64,000 nucleotides of DNA from Thermobacillus sp. ZCTH02-B1 (GTDB lineage: Bacteria; Bacillota; Bacilli; Paenibacillales; Paenibacillaceae). The stretch lies in the NCBI RefSeq assembly GCF_002159085.1, contig NZ_LZRU01000017.1, forward strand, positions 1-64,000, read 5' to 3'. Within the stretch, counting starts at the first letter, position 1. Each line of letters starts with the position of its first letter. Below are positions 27,440 through 36,861 of the stretch, in pieces. A program made the position numbers and the translations under genes. The notes beneath the pieces were generated by a model. It saw nothing but the letters and a program-made list of their open reading frames with translations, had not been told where the DNA came from and made no database searches.

Positions 27440-27976
27440 AAACTCCCGCCTTTTCCGAAGTTTTGATCAAGAGGCCAAGGGACTGGCATCCGCGTGCGGA
27501 TATCGATGCACCGACGCTTGCCCCGGCAATGGATGCAAACCGCGGGCAGAGCGCGATTCACCTGTACCCGATCCGGTGTTATTCCCTTCATAAGGTAATA
27601 ACACTTTAATTGACGAGGAGGTTGCACGGTTTTCATACATTTTGATACTTTTTCTTTTATTATTAAACAATTTTGGATATTGAATCAACTGGATTTTGGC
27701 AAGAGCGGGGATTGAGACGGAATGGGGCCCCCTTGATCCGGAACGCGAAGAAGCGTTTGCTCCCGTCCCGTCCGAAACGTCGCTGCTTCGGGCTGTCACT
27801 TGACGGAGGGGTGTCCCGGCTGCGGGGGCCGTGCAGAGCTGTTCGGATGACGCGAGGCGGTTGCGCATTCTGTGTCTCCCTTGCTGCAGTCGCCTTTTCT
27901 CATTGTATCGCTTGCGGACGCGTCGCCCGCAGACAATCGCAGACAACAAGAGGAGCGACAACCCGGAAAGCGAATT
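27440..27976. other. Intergenic stretch of 537 bp with one hairpin
   Basis: No convincing gene. An AT-rich block at about 27600-27700 contrasts with the GC-rich flanks. At 27576-27604 GTGTTATT pairs with AATAACAC, with an inner CCTT/AAGG pair and a 3-nt loop; neither side has a clear T-run. Short minus-strand frames over 27436-27640 lack a good ribosome site. Confidence 0.5.
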
Positions 27977-29077
27977 TCACCGGTTGAACTTGCGGCGGAC
28001 CCTCAGGGCGATTTCCGTCATGCAGTCTTCCGCCTGCGGGTAAAGGCCGATCTTGTCCATGAACGCGTGATCCACGCCGTTGTATTGAATCACCGTCGTC
28101 TTTACGCCGGAACGGGCCAGCTTGCGCGCATAGGCTTCATTCTCCAGCCGCAGAAAGTCAAACTCGCCGGTGATGATGAGCGTCTCGGGCATCCCGTGCA
28201 AATCGGCCAGCAGGGGCGACATGTGGGGATGCGTCACGTCGATGCGGCCCTGCAAATACAGTTCGTGCAGCTTGGGACGGCCATGATCGGCGCCGACGAA
28301 GCCGAGAATCTGCTCGATGTATTCCCGGTGATTGCGGATCTCATAGGCTTCCAGCGACCATCTGTGCCCTTCTTCTTCCGCGCCCGCCATGTTGACCGAC
28401 GGATAGATCAGCGCCTGGTACTTGATCAGCCCCAGTTTCCTGTCCCGGTCGATCATCGCGCATACCGTCGCCAGGTTGCCGCCGGCGCTGTCCCCGGCCA
28501 CCGCGATACTCGCCGGATCGACGCCGAGCTCGTCCGCATGATCGTGAACCCAGCGAACGGCATCGAAACAGTCGGTCAGCCCCGCGGGATAGGGGTGTTC
28601 GGGCGCGAGCCGGTAATCGACGGACACGACCACCGCTCCCGCGTGATACGCCAGACATTTGCACGGATTCTCGACCGTCTTGAGCGATCCGCCGATAAAT
28701 CCGCCGCCATGGAAAAACACGACGGCCGGCCGTTTCCCGCCCACGGGAGGCGTGTAGATGCGGACCGGAATGTTCGTCTCGCTTCCTTCAATCTCCCGGC
28801 ATTCCGTCGCGACGGCGCCACCGGTTACGTCGCGGTTTTCCCATCCCATCATCCGCCGCATCATCTTCGCGAACTCCACCGGGTCTTCCGGAATCTCGGG
28901 CGGCTGCTGCCCCTTCATCCGGGCGGCCGTCTCCTTGTGGACTTCCAGGACGCGGGGGTCCAGCTCGCCCCATCCCTCCTCCGAATCCGGAATGGGCTTG
29001 ACGATCCATTCATATCCGTCCCGCTGCTCCGTGCGGGCTCTCGCGCGCAATGCGGCCAGCAATTGCTCGTAGTTCAT
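27977..29077 (-). CDS. Alpha/beta hydrolase, hormone-sensitive-lipase family esterase
   Basis: A 366-residue cytosolic esterase. The oxyanion-hole motif FFHGGGFIGGS and the nucleophile motif VAGDSAGGNLATV are diagnostic of the HSL family. The catalytic Asp is in the FDFLRLENEAYA region and the His in YNGVDHAFMD. An N-terminal cap of about 90 residues precedes the fold. It probably hydrolyses short-chain esters or acetylated sugars; the substrate is not shown by sequence. Start has GGAGGAG 6 nt upstream. Appears monocistronic; no terminator was found after its stop. Confidence 0.9.
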   Translation of the reverse strand: MNYEQLLAALRARARTEQRDGYEWIVKPIPDSEEGWGELDPRVLEVHKETAARMKGQQPPEIPEDPVEFAKMMRRMMGWENRDVTGGAVATECREIEGSETNIPVRIYTPPVGGKRPAVVFFHGGGFIGGSLKTVENPCKCLAYHAGAVVVSVDYRLAPEHPYPAGLTDCFDAVRWVHDHADELGVDPASIAVAGDSAGGNLATVCAMIDRDRKLGLIKYQALIYPSVNMAGAEEEGHRWSLEAYEIRNHREYIEQILGFVGADHGRPKLHELYLQGRIDVTHPHMSPLLADLHGMPETLIITGEFDFLRLENEAYARKLARSGVKTTVIQYNGVDHAFMDKIGLYPQAEDCMTEIALRVRRKFNR

Positions 29078-29212
29078 GTCGGACTCCTCCCCCGGATGTT
29101 TTGATATTTCATTCTAGCCCATGCGGCGCGGATGCGCTTGCCGAAAGACGACCTTTTATTTTTCAAATGACGACCATTCCCCGGAACGGACATGCCGGGT
29201 TCCCGTCTCCCA

Positions 29213-29240
29213 AAAGAAAAAAGGAGCGGCTGACCGCTCC
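29213..29240 (-). terminator. Terminator of the YknXYZ-like operon
   Basis: GGAGCGG (29223-29229) pairs with CCGCTCC (29234-29240). On the minus strand TTTTTTCTTTT follows. It lies 76 bp past the permease stop. Confidence 0.9.
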
Positions 29241-29315
29241 GGAATCTTTCCCCGAACCCGCGGCGTTTCGGGCCCGCATGCCGGCCCTGCCGGAACGGGT
29301 TCCGGTTGATGCCCG

Positions 29316-30506
29316 CTATTCGTAACGCAGCGATTCGATCGGCTGCAGCTTCGCGGCTTTGCGGGCCGGGTACAGGCCGAAGAAAATCCCGACCGCGGCC
29401 GAGAAACAGAAGGCCAGCACGATCGCCTCCATCGAGACGACAAACGGCAATCCCGTCATCACGGCGAACCCGAAGGCTACCAGCAGCCCGAACAGCGCGC
29501 CGATCGCGCCTCCGATAAAGGAGAGCATGACCGCCTCGACCAGGAACTGGAACATGATATTTCCCGGCGTCGCGCCGATCGCCTTGCGGATCCCGATTTC
29601 CCGGGTCCGTTCCGTGACGGAGACCAGCATGATGTTCATGACCCCGATTCCCCCGACGACCAGGGAAATGCCGGCGATCGAACCGATGACGAGCTGCAGG
29701 ATGGAGAACGTGTTTTTGATCATTTGCTCCGCATCCTTGGCCGATTCCGTCGCATACGCGTTCTTGCTGACGCGCTTCCGCTCCGCCAGCCAGGTCTTGA
29801 GCTCCCGGATCGTCTCGTCCATGCGCTCCGGCGATGCGGGCAGGATTTCAAGCATGCTCAGATTTTCGCTGACCCATGCTCCGCCCGGAATGGCCGTAAT
29901 CGGCGCGTAGGCGGAATAGCGCGCCCCAACGTTGACCATCAAACCTTCCTGCTCCTTGTAGACCCCGACGATCCGGAAAACCCCGCCGGACAGCTGAACG
30001 CTCCGGCCGATCGCCGCTTGCGGAGACCCGAATGCCTTGTCGGCAAATTTGGTCTCCACGACAAGGACTTTCTGACGCGCCCGCTCCTCCTGCGAAGTGA
30101 AAAATCTGCCCGCCACCATGTCGATTTTTTTCATTCTGGGCGAATCCGACGTCGTTCCCGTCACTTTGAATTGCAGCGTTTCCTTCTTGTGCCTGCCGGT
30201 CATCCCGAAGGTCTGCGACGTCGAGACGTAACGGACCCCCGGAAGCTTGCGAATCTCCGCAAGCTCCCGCAGCCGGAAAAAGGGATTGCCCTCTTCAGCG
30301 GCGCTGCCCTTAGGATATATCAGAAAGTACCCGTCCCCGTAATTCGACAGTTCCGCCATGATCGCGTGCTGTCCGGCCTGGCCGATGGACACGACCGTGA
30401 CCACCGCGGCGACGCCGAAGACGATCCCGATCATCGTCAGGAACGAGCGCATCTTGTTGACCCGGAGATTGTCCAGGGCGACGAGGATGCTCTCCCGGAT
30501 GCTCAT
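29316..30506 (-). CDS. MacB/YknZ-like ABC permease
   Basis: A 396-residue permease with the MacB layout. One N-terminal membrane helix (MRSFLTMIGIVFGVAAVVTV) comes first, then a large extracytoplasmic domain of about 220 residues, then three C-terminal helices of the FtsX fold. Conserved pieces are GIGVMNIMLVSVTERTREIG, IRKAIGATPGNI and the closing PIESLRYE. It works with the ATPase and adaptor encoded just upstream to export peptides or drugs; B. subtilis YknWXYZ protects against the SdpC toxin. Start overlaps the ATPase stop (ATGA at 30503-30506). Confidence 0.93.
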   Translation of the reverse strand: MSIRESILVALDNLRVNKMRSFLTMIGIVFGVAAVVTVVSIGQAGQHAIMAELSNYGDGYFLIYPKGSAAEEGNPFFRLRELAEIRKLPGVRYVSTSQTFGMTGRHKKETLQFKVTGTTSDSPRMKKIDMVAGRFFTSQEERARQKVLVVETKFADKAFGSPQAAIGRSVQLSGGVFRIVGVYKEQEGLMVNVGARYSAYAPITAIPGGAWVSENLSMLEILPASPERMDETIRELKTWLAERKRVSKNAYATESAKDAEQMIKNTFSILQLVIGSIAGISLVVGGIGVMNIMLVSVTERTREIGIRKAIGATPGNIMFQFLVEAVMLSFIGGAIGALFGLLVAFGFAVMTGLPFVVSMEAIVLAFCFSAAVGIFFGLYPARKAAKLQPIESLRYE

Positions 30507-31192
30507 CCGCCGCCACTTCCCTTGCGCCTGTCGCTCAGGATCCGGCCGTCCCCGAAGGTGATGATCCGCTCGGCATGCTCGGCGATGTCCGGCTCGTGGG
30601 TCACCAGCACGATCGTCGTTCCGTCGGCGTGGATCTCTTTGAACAGCGCCATGATTTCGCGGGATGATTTCGTATCCAGGTTCCCGGTGGGCTCGTCCGC
30701 CAGCAGGACCGGTGCGTTCATCGTCAGCGCCCGGGCGATCGCCACCCGTTGCTTCTGCCCGCCGGACAGCTCGTTCGGACGATGCTTGACGCGTTCGGAC
30801 AGCCCGACCCTGCGCAGCAGCTCCAGCGCCCGCTCGCGGCGCTTTTCCAGGGGAACGCCGGCGTACATCATCGGCAGCATGACGTTTTGCAGAACCGTCT
30901 GCCGGGGCAGCAGGTTGAAGCTCTGGAAGACAAACCCGATCTTCCGGTTCCGGATGCGGGCGAGCTCCCGCTCGCTCAGCGACTCCACCGGGATGCCGTC
31001 CAGCTCGTAGCTGCCGGAGGTCGGGACGTCCAGGCAGCCGATGATGTTCATGAGCGTCGATTTCCCCGAACCCGACGGCCCCATGATGGCCACGAACTCG
31101 CCCTTTCCGATGTGCAGATCGATGCCGTGCAGCGCCTGCACCTCCAGGGAGCCGTTTTTGTAGACTTTCGTGATGCCTCTGAGCGTGATCAT
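30503..31192 (-). CDS. MacB/YknY-like ABC ATPase
   Basis: A 229-residue ATPase of the LolD/MacB/YknY class. Walker A is GPSGSGKSTLMNIIG, the signature NELSGGQKQRVAIARAL, Walker B VLLADEPTGNLD and the switch VTHEPDIAEHAERII. The ATG at 31192 overlaps the adaptor stop and the stop overlaps the permease start, so the three genes are translationally coupled. It energises the mechanotransmission-type permease downstream. Confidence 0.95.
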   Translation of the reverse strand: MITLRGITKVYKNGSLEVQALHGIDLHIGKGEFVAIMGPSGSGKSTLMNIIGCLDVPTSGSYELDGIPVESLSERELARIRNRKIGFVFQSFNLLPRQTVLQNVMLPMMYAGVPLEKRRERALELLRRVGLSERVKHRPNELSGGQKQRVAIARALTMNAPVLLADEPTGNLDTKSSREIMALFKEIHADGTTIVLVTHEPDIAEHAERIITFGDGRILSDRRKGSGGG

Positions 31193-32271
31193 TTCACCTT
31201 CACCCGGGCGCCGTCCCGCAGCCGTTCGCCGCCTGCCACCACGACCCGATCGCCTTCGGCCGCCCCGGTGACCAGCTCGATCAGCTCGTCGCCTTCCTTC
31301 CCCGTCGTCACCGGCACCTTGACGGCGACATCGCCCTGCACCTTGTAGACGTAGGACTGTTCGCCGTCGTACCGCACCGCTTCGATCGGCGCGAGCAGGC
31401 GATCCTGGTCCGGAATTTCCAACTCCACCGTGACATTGTAACCCGGACGAAGCTCCGGCGATGTCTGATCCAGGATGACCTCCATCTCCACCGCCGCGTC
31501 CCGGGAAGACGGATCGATCGCCTCGGCCACGGGAGCCAGGTACGAGATGCTGCCCTCATAACGGCCCGAAAAAGCCTCCCCGGTCACCACGGCCTTCATC
31601 CCCGGTTCCGCCTTGCCCGCGTCCAGCTCATTCAGGTGCGCCACGACCTTGAGCCGGTTCACATCGGCAATCACGGCGACTTCGCTGCCTTCGGCCAGCA
31701 TTTGGCCGGCGTTCACCGCGAATTTGGTCACCACGCCGCCGGCGGGAGCCAGCACCTGCCGGTTGGCGAGCTGCTTCTCGAGCGATTCGATGGTCAGTTG
31801 AATGGCACGAATGCGCAGATCATAGGCGGTGAGATCCAGCTCCTCCGGTTCGGCGTCCGGGTTTGCGAGACGGGCTTGTCTGAAGCGCTCGAAATGCTGC
31901 TTCCGGGCCGCCAGCCGTTCCGCCTCGACCAGTTCCAGATTGATGCGCTCCTTCTCCAGCTGATCCCGTACCTGCTTCATGTCCAGCGTAAGGAGAACCT
32001 GTCCTTCCTCCACCGTATCGCCCGGCTTCACCTTGACCTCTTCCACCACTCCGCTCGCAGGAGCGTACACCCGGGTCGTCTCAGCCGGCTCCAACTTGCC
32101 GTTCGCATAGATTTGCTCGATGATTTTGCCCGTCTCCACGACGGCGACCTGCACTTCGATTTCCCGGTTCATCGCGTTCAGCATATGGGCCGCGATAAAC
32201 GCGATGACCGCCAGACCGATGACGGCAAACCAAAACCGCTTCTTCTTCAACCATTTCAACAAGCGACTCAC
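31189..32271 (-). CDS. HlyD/YknX-like membrane fusion (adaptor) protein
   Basis: A 360-residue adaptor anchored by one N-terminal helix (FWFAVIGLAVIAFIAAHML). Biotinyl-lipoyl-like half-motifs follow (VYAPASGVVEEVKVKPGDTVEEGQVLLTL and VLAPAGGVVTKFAVNAGQ) around a coiled-coil hairpin of roughly 90 residues, then beta-barrel and membrane-proximal domains. It is the outer-face partner of the MacB-like transporter. The start is uncertain: GTG 32271 is chosen, but the frame is open to a TTG at 32310 and no strong ribosome site is seen. Confidence 0.9.
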   Translation of the reverse strand: MSRLLKWLKKKRFWFAVIGLAVIAFIAAHMLNAMNREIEVQVAVVETGKIIEQIYANGKLEPAETTRVYAPASGVVEEVKVKPGDTVEEGQVLLTLDMKQVRDQLEKERINLELVEAERLAARKQHFERFRQARLANPDAEPEELDLTAYDLRIRAIQLTIESLEKQLANRQVLAPAGGVVTKFAVNAGQMLAEGSEVAVIADVNRLKVVAHLNELDAGKAEPGMKAVVTGEAFSGRYEGSISYLAPVAEAIDPSSRDAAVEMEVILDQTSPELRPGYNVTVELEIPDQDRLLAPIEAVRYDGEQSYVYKVQGDVAVKVPVTTGKEGDELIELVTGAAEGDRVVVAGGERLRDGARVKVK

Positions 32272-32699
32272 CCGTTCCAATCCAAATATGTAAAAAATTA
32301 ATGGTATCAAAAATTTATGTCATCAACGAATGGCGGGCTTGAACCGGAGAAAGACCTCGGACTTACCTTTCACTATAACCGTCTGTCCCGTTTCAACCAC
32401 CGACTCAAGTCCGGGTGTGATGCCGGACCTGAGCCCGGCTCAAGGAAGTTGCCGGACCCGTCCCCGCGGAAGTTCGTCAAAGGTCGTTTGTCGCCGGCAT
32501 GCGCTCGGATCGTGCGAACCGCTGGTGAGGAGTTCCCGCTTCTCTCTTACGTTCTCTTGGATTGAACGTTTCAACTTGGCTGCCGTCCCGTTGATCGGCG
32601 CGGACAATCTGCCCGCTTCGTCCGGTGGTTCCACGGGAACCCGATGGTCACGACAGGGAGCGGCATAATCGTTTCTCGGTTTTGCATCGCTCAGAAGCA
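32272..32699. other. Intergenic stretch between efflux operon and lipoprotein terminator
   Basis: About 430 bp without a supported gene. Open frames here are short, lack ribosome sites and show no family features. It should hold the promoter of the efflux operon, but no good -35/-10 pair was recognised. Confidence 0.4.
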
Positions 32700-32731
32700 A
32701 AAACGCAGCCCGCCATCAAGCGAAGCTGCGT
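32700..32731 (-). terminator. Terminator of the 33-kb lipoprotein gene
   Basis: CGCAGC (32705-32710) pairs with GCTGCG (32726-32731), extended inward by two wobble and three Watson-Crick pairs. On the minus strand TTTTTGCTT follows. It lies about 130 bp past the stop at 32859. Confidence 0.8.
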
Positions 32732-32858
32732 CCGGCGTTGACCCTCTGCAGAACGGCGCGGCCCGGCTCCATGTGCGGGCTGTGCCTCATGCCGGTCTGC
32801 GGGACCTGAACAGCCCTCCCGATCCGCGTAGATCCCGTGCCCCGGCAGCCACCGCGTT

Positions 32859-33614
32859 TCATTTGCCATCCTTTGCTTCGCGCAATCGAAACGAGGACAC
32901 GATCGTTTCCATTACCGCTTCGTCCACCTTCCCGTCGGCGAAACAGAAGCCGTACGCGCGCCCGTCATCCCGGTCCGCCACGTACCATCGGATCTCTTCA
33001 TACCGCCATTCCGGATCCCGATCCGCGGCCGGCTTCGTGTGGATGAGTTCGATCCGGTAAATCCGGATGCTCCCGTTCCGTCCGGCCGTCAGGTCTTCCC
33101 GCTCCTCGAAACCGGTCTGCTCCGAATGGTTGGGTTTGAAATCCGGCCAGCTATCCGCGTCGAACCATCCCAGAATTTCGGTCTCCCCGACCTTTTCTCC
33201 ATCGACCCGAAACGTGAACTCGTCCTGCTGCTTCTCCCCGACCTGCCAGTCATCCGGCACCGCGAAGGTAAACCGGTCCGCCTCCACGACCCGATACCCG
33301 TCGGGCGCAATGTACGGCGAGCGGTCGGCCGGCGACTGTTCGTCATGCGCCGAGGACGGTTCGTCATGCGTCCGGGGTTGAGCGGCTTGCTCCGGCGGCT
33401 CCTTGGGCGCCTGCGATTGCTCTTCCGGAGCTGCTCCTGGATCACCTCGTCGACCGCCATGCGGCACTTGAAGAGGAAGCGCGTCCGGCGCCTCCTCCCG
33501 GACGGGCGCAGCCGGATCTTCCCCGATCCCGACACCCGCATCACCGGTTCCCCGTGTGTCCATGCATCCCGATACCAACCAAACCGACAACCATGCTGCC
33601 CAAAGCCATCGCAT
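32859..33614 (-). CDS. Putative lipoprotein with Pro/Glu-rich linker
   Basis: A 251-residue protein. The start at 33614 gives a clean lipoprotein signal, with hydrophobic LWAAWLSVWLVSGC and lipobox VSGC. A long Pro/Glu/Asp/Gln-rich linker (about residues 20-105) leads to a C-terminal domain beginning YRVVEADRFTFAVPDDWQVG, a PsbP-like opening (tentative). An in-frame extension upstream to 33770 is rejected because it lacks a signal and would bury the lipobox. AAGGGTGGGA precedes the ATG. Function unknown. Confidence 0.78.
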   Translation of the reverse strand: MRWLWAAWLSVWLVSGCMDTRGTGDAGVGIGEDPAAPVREEAPDALPLQVPHGGRRGDPGAAPEEQSQAPKEPPEQAAQPRTHDEPSSAHDEQSPADRSPYIAPDGYRVVEADRFTFAVPDDWQVGEKQQDEFTFRVDGEKVGETEILGWFDADSWPDFKPNHSEQTGFEEREDLTAGRNGSIRIYRIELIHTKPAADRDPEWRYEEIRWYVADRDDGRAYGFCFADGKVDEAVMETIVSSFRLREAKDGK

Positions 33615-33687
33615 CTTCAAGTCCCACCCTTGCGCGGAACATCGGATCATGTTGCGAACTTGCCTGATACCAGACGATCCATGGGTG

Positions 33688-33731
33688 GAAAAAGTTTGAA
33701 GGCGCAGCCCGGCACGAACGGGCGGCGCCTT
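33688..33731 (-). terminator. Terminator of the type III restriction-modification operon
   Basis: AAGGCGC (33699-33705) pairs with GCGCCTT (33725-33731), continued inward by GCCCG/CGGGC. On the minus strand CAAACTTTTTCC follows. It is 53 bp past the Res stop. Confidence 0.78.
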
Positions 33732-33783
33732 GCGCGTCATGCGAACGGGCGTTTCCGGCAAATCCCGCATTGCTTCCCGCGCC

Positions 33784-36700
33784 TCATCCCTTCACGATCT
33801 CGAGCAGTTTCTCGTAGCTGTCGACGACATCGTAGCGGACCCGCCCGTCGCCCAGCTTCGCGAAATGCCTCCGCGCGCACTCGATCTTCGCCTTCTCCGT
33901 CTCCCGGAGCTCCATCGATTCCATGGAGCCCTTCGTCTCGGCAATGAAATAGATGTGCTTCACGTGTCCTTCCCGGAACACGATTGCCCAGTCCGGATTG
34001 TAGTTGCCTACTGGCGTTGGGATGAAGAAACCCTTGGGCAGCTTGGCGTACACTTGGACTTCTTCACTGGATTCCAAATTTTTAGCAAAATCGAGTTCGA
34101 TCTTCGAATCCGTCACGACATAATCATAGATGTGCTTCTGCGCCGGCAACATGTTCTCGCCCTGCTTGCCCGAAAGCGTGTTCTTCGTGAAGATTTCGTT
34201 CTCGAACCGGTCGTTCAGTACGTCATAGGTGATGGACTCAATGATCGTAGTGGCTTTCTGCTCGTTGATGATCCGAGCGGCGCGGATCAGAAACTCTTCC
34301 GGGTTTCGGCGGAATTGCAAGAATGTTGATTCTCGGATCCCGGTCAGGATCGCGACGATCGTCTTCCGCGTGAGCTTCGTCTCATCCACCAGCTTCCCGA
34401 CCAGATCGTATTTCACCCGAACGCCCGAGCCCGTCTCTATCGTCTCCACTCCAGATTCGCGCATTTCGAAGGCTTCTCCCGACTGCAGTTGCTCTTTGCT
34501 GTCAATCTTCCGCATTTCACCATGCCGAATCGAAAACCGGATCGCTGGCACATACAATTGGCTGTCCAACGCCTGAATGCATTTTTTAATCAATTCTTCG
34601 GAATCAAATTTAACAGTATATACCGATTTCCGGTTGATTCGATTCCAGAGTTCCTGAAACTCTTTTCTGTAAAAATTCTGATTGACGCTGACAAGCGTCT
34701 TCTTCCTCTCATCCTCGGCCAGGTTCGTCTTGCCCTCAATGTAGACCGATTTTAACAGTTTGACAATCGATTCCCCGAAGTCCGCGAATTCCTCCGGTAA
34801 CTTCAGCTCACCCGCCTCGACCGCACGGAAATAGTCGTCTGTGAGATGAAACTGATCATCCACATAATCATTCTTGATGAACGCGACATGCAGTTTTCTC
34901 GCCGCCGCTTCGTCCAGCTTCCACTGCTCGCCGCGCTCGTTCGTCAGCACCTTGTCCCGGAAGAAATGTTCGTCGACCGTTCGCGGACGGTCGCTCAGGG
35001 TCTCGGCGATCTCCTGCTGCAATTGCCTTGCGAACTGCTCGTACGATTCGCTCGCGATGACCGTCAGCACGTTGATTTCGTGGACATCGATGCCGGGGAC
35101 GCTCGCATCCATCCGCTCCCCGTGCTGGTTCACGCACAACCGGAGCCCGCGGCCGACCTCCTGCCGCTTCTTGACGACGGAATCGCTGTGCTTCAGCGTG
35201 CAGATCTGGAACACATTCGGATTGTCCCAGCCTTCCTTGAGCGCCGAGTGCGAGAAAATGAACCGCACATCCTCCGACAAGCTCAGCAGCCGCTCCTTCT
35301 CCCGCATGATGAGACTGTAGGCTTCCGCGTCGTCGGAGTCGGTCTCCCGGGCCGACACCTTCGGATCGACCATCCGGTTGCTCTTCTTGTCGATCGAGAA
35401 GTAGCCGTTATGGGTTTTCTTCACGTCAATCCGCTTCAGATATTGAATATAAGGATCATCATCAAACAGGGACAATTGCTCGTTTAGCAGCGCCGTATAT
35501 TCCTCTTCAAAAATATCCGCGTAAATGCCGTTTTTTGGCGTACCGTCCTCGTCATACACACGGTACTTGGCTACCTCGTCGATAAAGAAAAGCGAGAGCA
35601 CCTTGATGCCTTTGGGATAGAGCATCCGTTCCTTCTCGAAATGCGACTTGATCGTCTCCCGAATCTGGATCCGACGAAATTGCAGTTCGCTTACATCCCC
35701 CCGGACATCACCCGCATAAAGCGTCACTCCGTTGGCGAAGCTTACGCTACCCTTCAGTCCGTTAATTTCGGCAACCCTGAATCCTTTGTATTGCTCCAAT
35801 TCACCTGACAATTGGTACAGATCATCGTTCTGGACGATTTTTAGCGTTTTCCTTGTGAGGCCGGTTTTCGTCTTTACATCCAGTTCCATACGAGCCACAG
35901 GGGCATGATTCGCGCTTATGTCAATTCCTTCCAAATATAGATAGCAGTCCGTACCACTTGTCCCTTTGACTGAAATCCCCTTGACGCTGATCTTCTTGAC
36001 CAGCTTCTGATTGTAGGCGTCCAGCGCGTCCAGGCGATACACCTTGTTGAATTCTTCCCGGTGGGTGGCCGAATAGCGCAGAGTAAATAAAGGGTTGAAT
36101 GCTTTTAAAGACTCAATCGTTTGCTTACCTTCGACTGATTGCGGCTCGTCGATGATCAGAATTGGATTTGTGCCCGCCAGCACATCAATCGGACGACGGC
36201 TTTGGAAATCATCGAGTTCCATATGAATCCGCCGAGCGTCCTTGCCCCTCGCATTGAATGCCTGCGAATTGATAATCATGACATTGAGTCCCGCATCGCT
36301 GGCGAAACTCTCGATCTGATGCAGTTGTTTCGAATTGTACACAAAATACCGCGCCTTCATGCCGTATTCGGCCATGAAGTGGTCCTCCGTTATCTGGAAC
36401 GTTTTAAGCACACCCTCCCGGATCGCGATGGACGGCACGACGACAATATACTTGCTCCATCCGTATGTCCGGTACAATTCGAACATCGTGCGAATATACG
36501 TATATGTCTTTCCGGTTCCCGTCTCCATCTCAACCGTCAGGTTGTAAATCGTCTCGCCTTTTCTTCGCTCGATTTTCTCCGAGGGCTTCAGCCCGTTTCG
36601 GCGCTGGACCGTCCGGATATTCTCCAGCACTTCCAGGTCAGTCAATTGAATCGGTTTGTTCCTGAAACCGACGTCCCAAATTTCTACCCGTTCAAGATTT

Positions 36701-36846
36701 TCCCCCAATCGAAGCTGTTCGGGTTTTCGTCTGTTGCCACGATCCAGGGTAAATTGTGATGTCTCATTTGGCTGCCCGCAGAAACAATCAACGACACTTT
36801 GCACCGCGTCCAACTGAAATTGCTGGTGTTTGAATTTGATCTTCAA
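33784..36846 (-). CDS. Type III restriction endonuclease Res subunit
   Basis: A 1020-residue helicase-nuclease. The helicase core has Walker A METGTGKTYTY (Lys113), motif II LIIDEPQS (Asp233-Glu234), FTLRYSATHREEF (motif III) and the late motifs SALKEGWDNPNVF and QEVGRGLRLCVN. The C-terminal PD-(D/E)XK nuclease is seen as NPDWAIVF (Asp952) and AETK (Glu970, Lys972). It moves along DNA and cuts when two head-to-head unmethylated sites are present, in complex with Mod. It starts at a TTG at 36846 with AAGGTGG 10 nt upstream, 15 bp after the Mod gene. Lower GC than the flanks suggests acquisition. Confidence 0.94.
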   Translation of the reverse strand: MKIKFKHQQFQLDAVQSVVDCFCGQPNETSQFTLDRGNRRKPEQLRLGENLERVEIWDVGFRNKPIQLTDLEVLENIRTVQRRNGLKPSEKIERRKGETIYNLTVEMETGTGKTYTYIRTMFELYRTYGWSKYIVVVPSIAIREGVLKTFQITEDHFMAEYGMKARYFVYNSKQLHQIESFASDAGLNVMIINSQAFNARGKDARRIHMELDDFQSRRPIDVLAGTNPILIIDEPQSVEGKQTIESLKAFNPLFTLRYSATHREEFNKVYRLDALDAYNQKLVKKISVKGISVKGTSGTDCYLYLEGIDISANHAPVARMELDVKTKTGLTRKTLKIVQNDDLYQLSGELEQYKGFRVAEINGLKGSVSFANGVTLYAGDVRGDVSELQFRRIQIRETIKSHFEKERMLYPKGIKVLSLFFIDEVAKYRVYDEDGTPKNGIYADIFEEEYTALLNEQLSLFDDDPYIQYLKRIDVKKTHNGYFSIDKKSNRMVDPKVSARETDSDDAEAYSLIMREKERLLSLSEDVRFIFSHSALKEGWDNPNVFQICTLKHSDSVVKKRQEVGRGLRLCVNQHGERMDASVPGIDVHEINVLTVIASESYEQFARQLQQEIAETLSDRPRTVDEHFFRDKVLTNERGEQWKLDEAAARKLHVAFIKNDYVDDQFHLTDDYFRAVEAGELKLPEEFADFGESIVKLLKSVYIEGKTNLAEDERKKTLVSVNQNFYRKEFQELWNRINRKSVYTVKFDSEELIKKCIQALDSQLYVPAIRFSIRHGEMRKIDSKEQLQSGEAFEMRESGVETIETGSGVRVKYDLVGKLVDETKLTRKTIVAILTGIRESTFLQFRRNPEEFLIRAARIINEQKATTIIESITYDVLNDRFENEIFTKNTLSGKQGENMLPAQKHIYDYVVTDSKIELDFAKNLESSEEVQVYAKLPKGFFIPTPVGNYNPDWAIVFREGHVKHIYFIAETKGSMESMELRETEKAKIECARRHFAKLGDGRVRYDVVDSYEKLLEIVKG

Positions 36847-36861
36847 TGTCTGTTCACCACC

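Noticed and set aside
27436..27636. 66-codon minus-strand frame with a CIHCRGKRRC pattern whose stop overlaps the lipoprotein start (ATGA)
   Set aside because: No ribosome site, biased composition and no family match; the overlap is probably chance, though it could be a tiny coupled gene.
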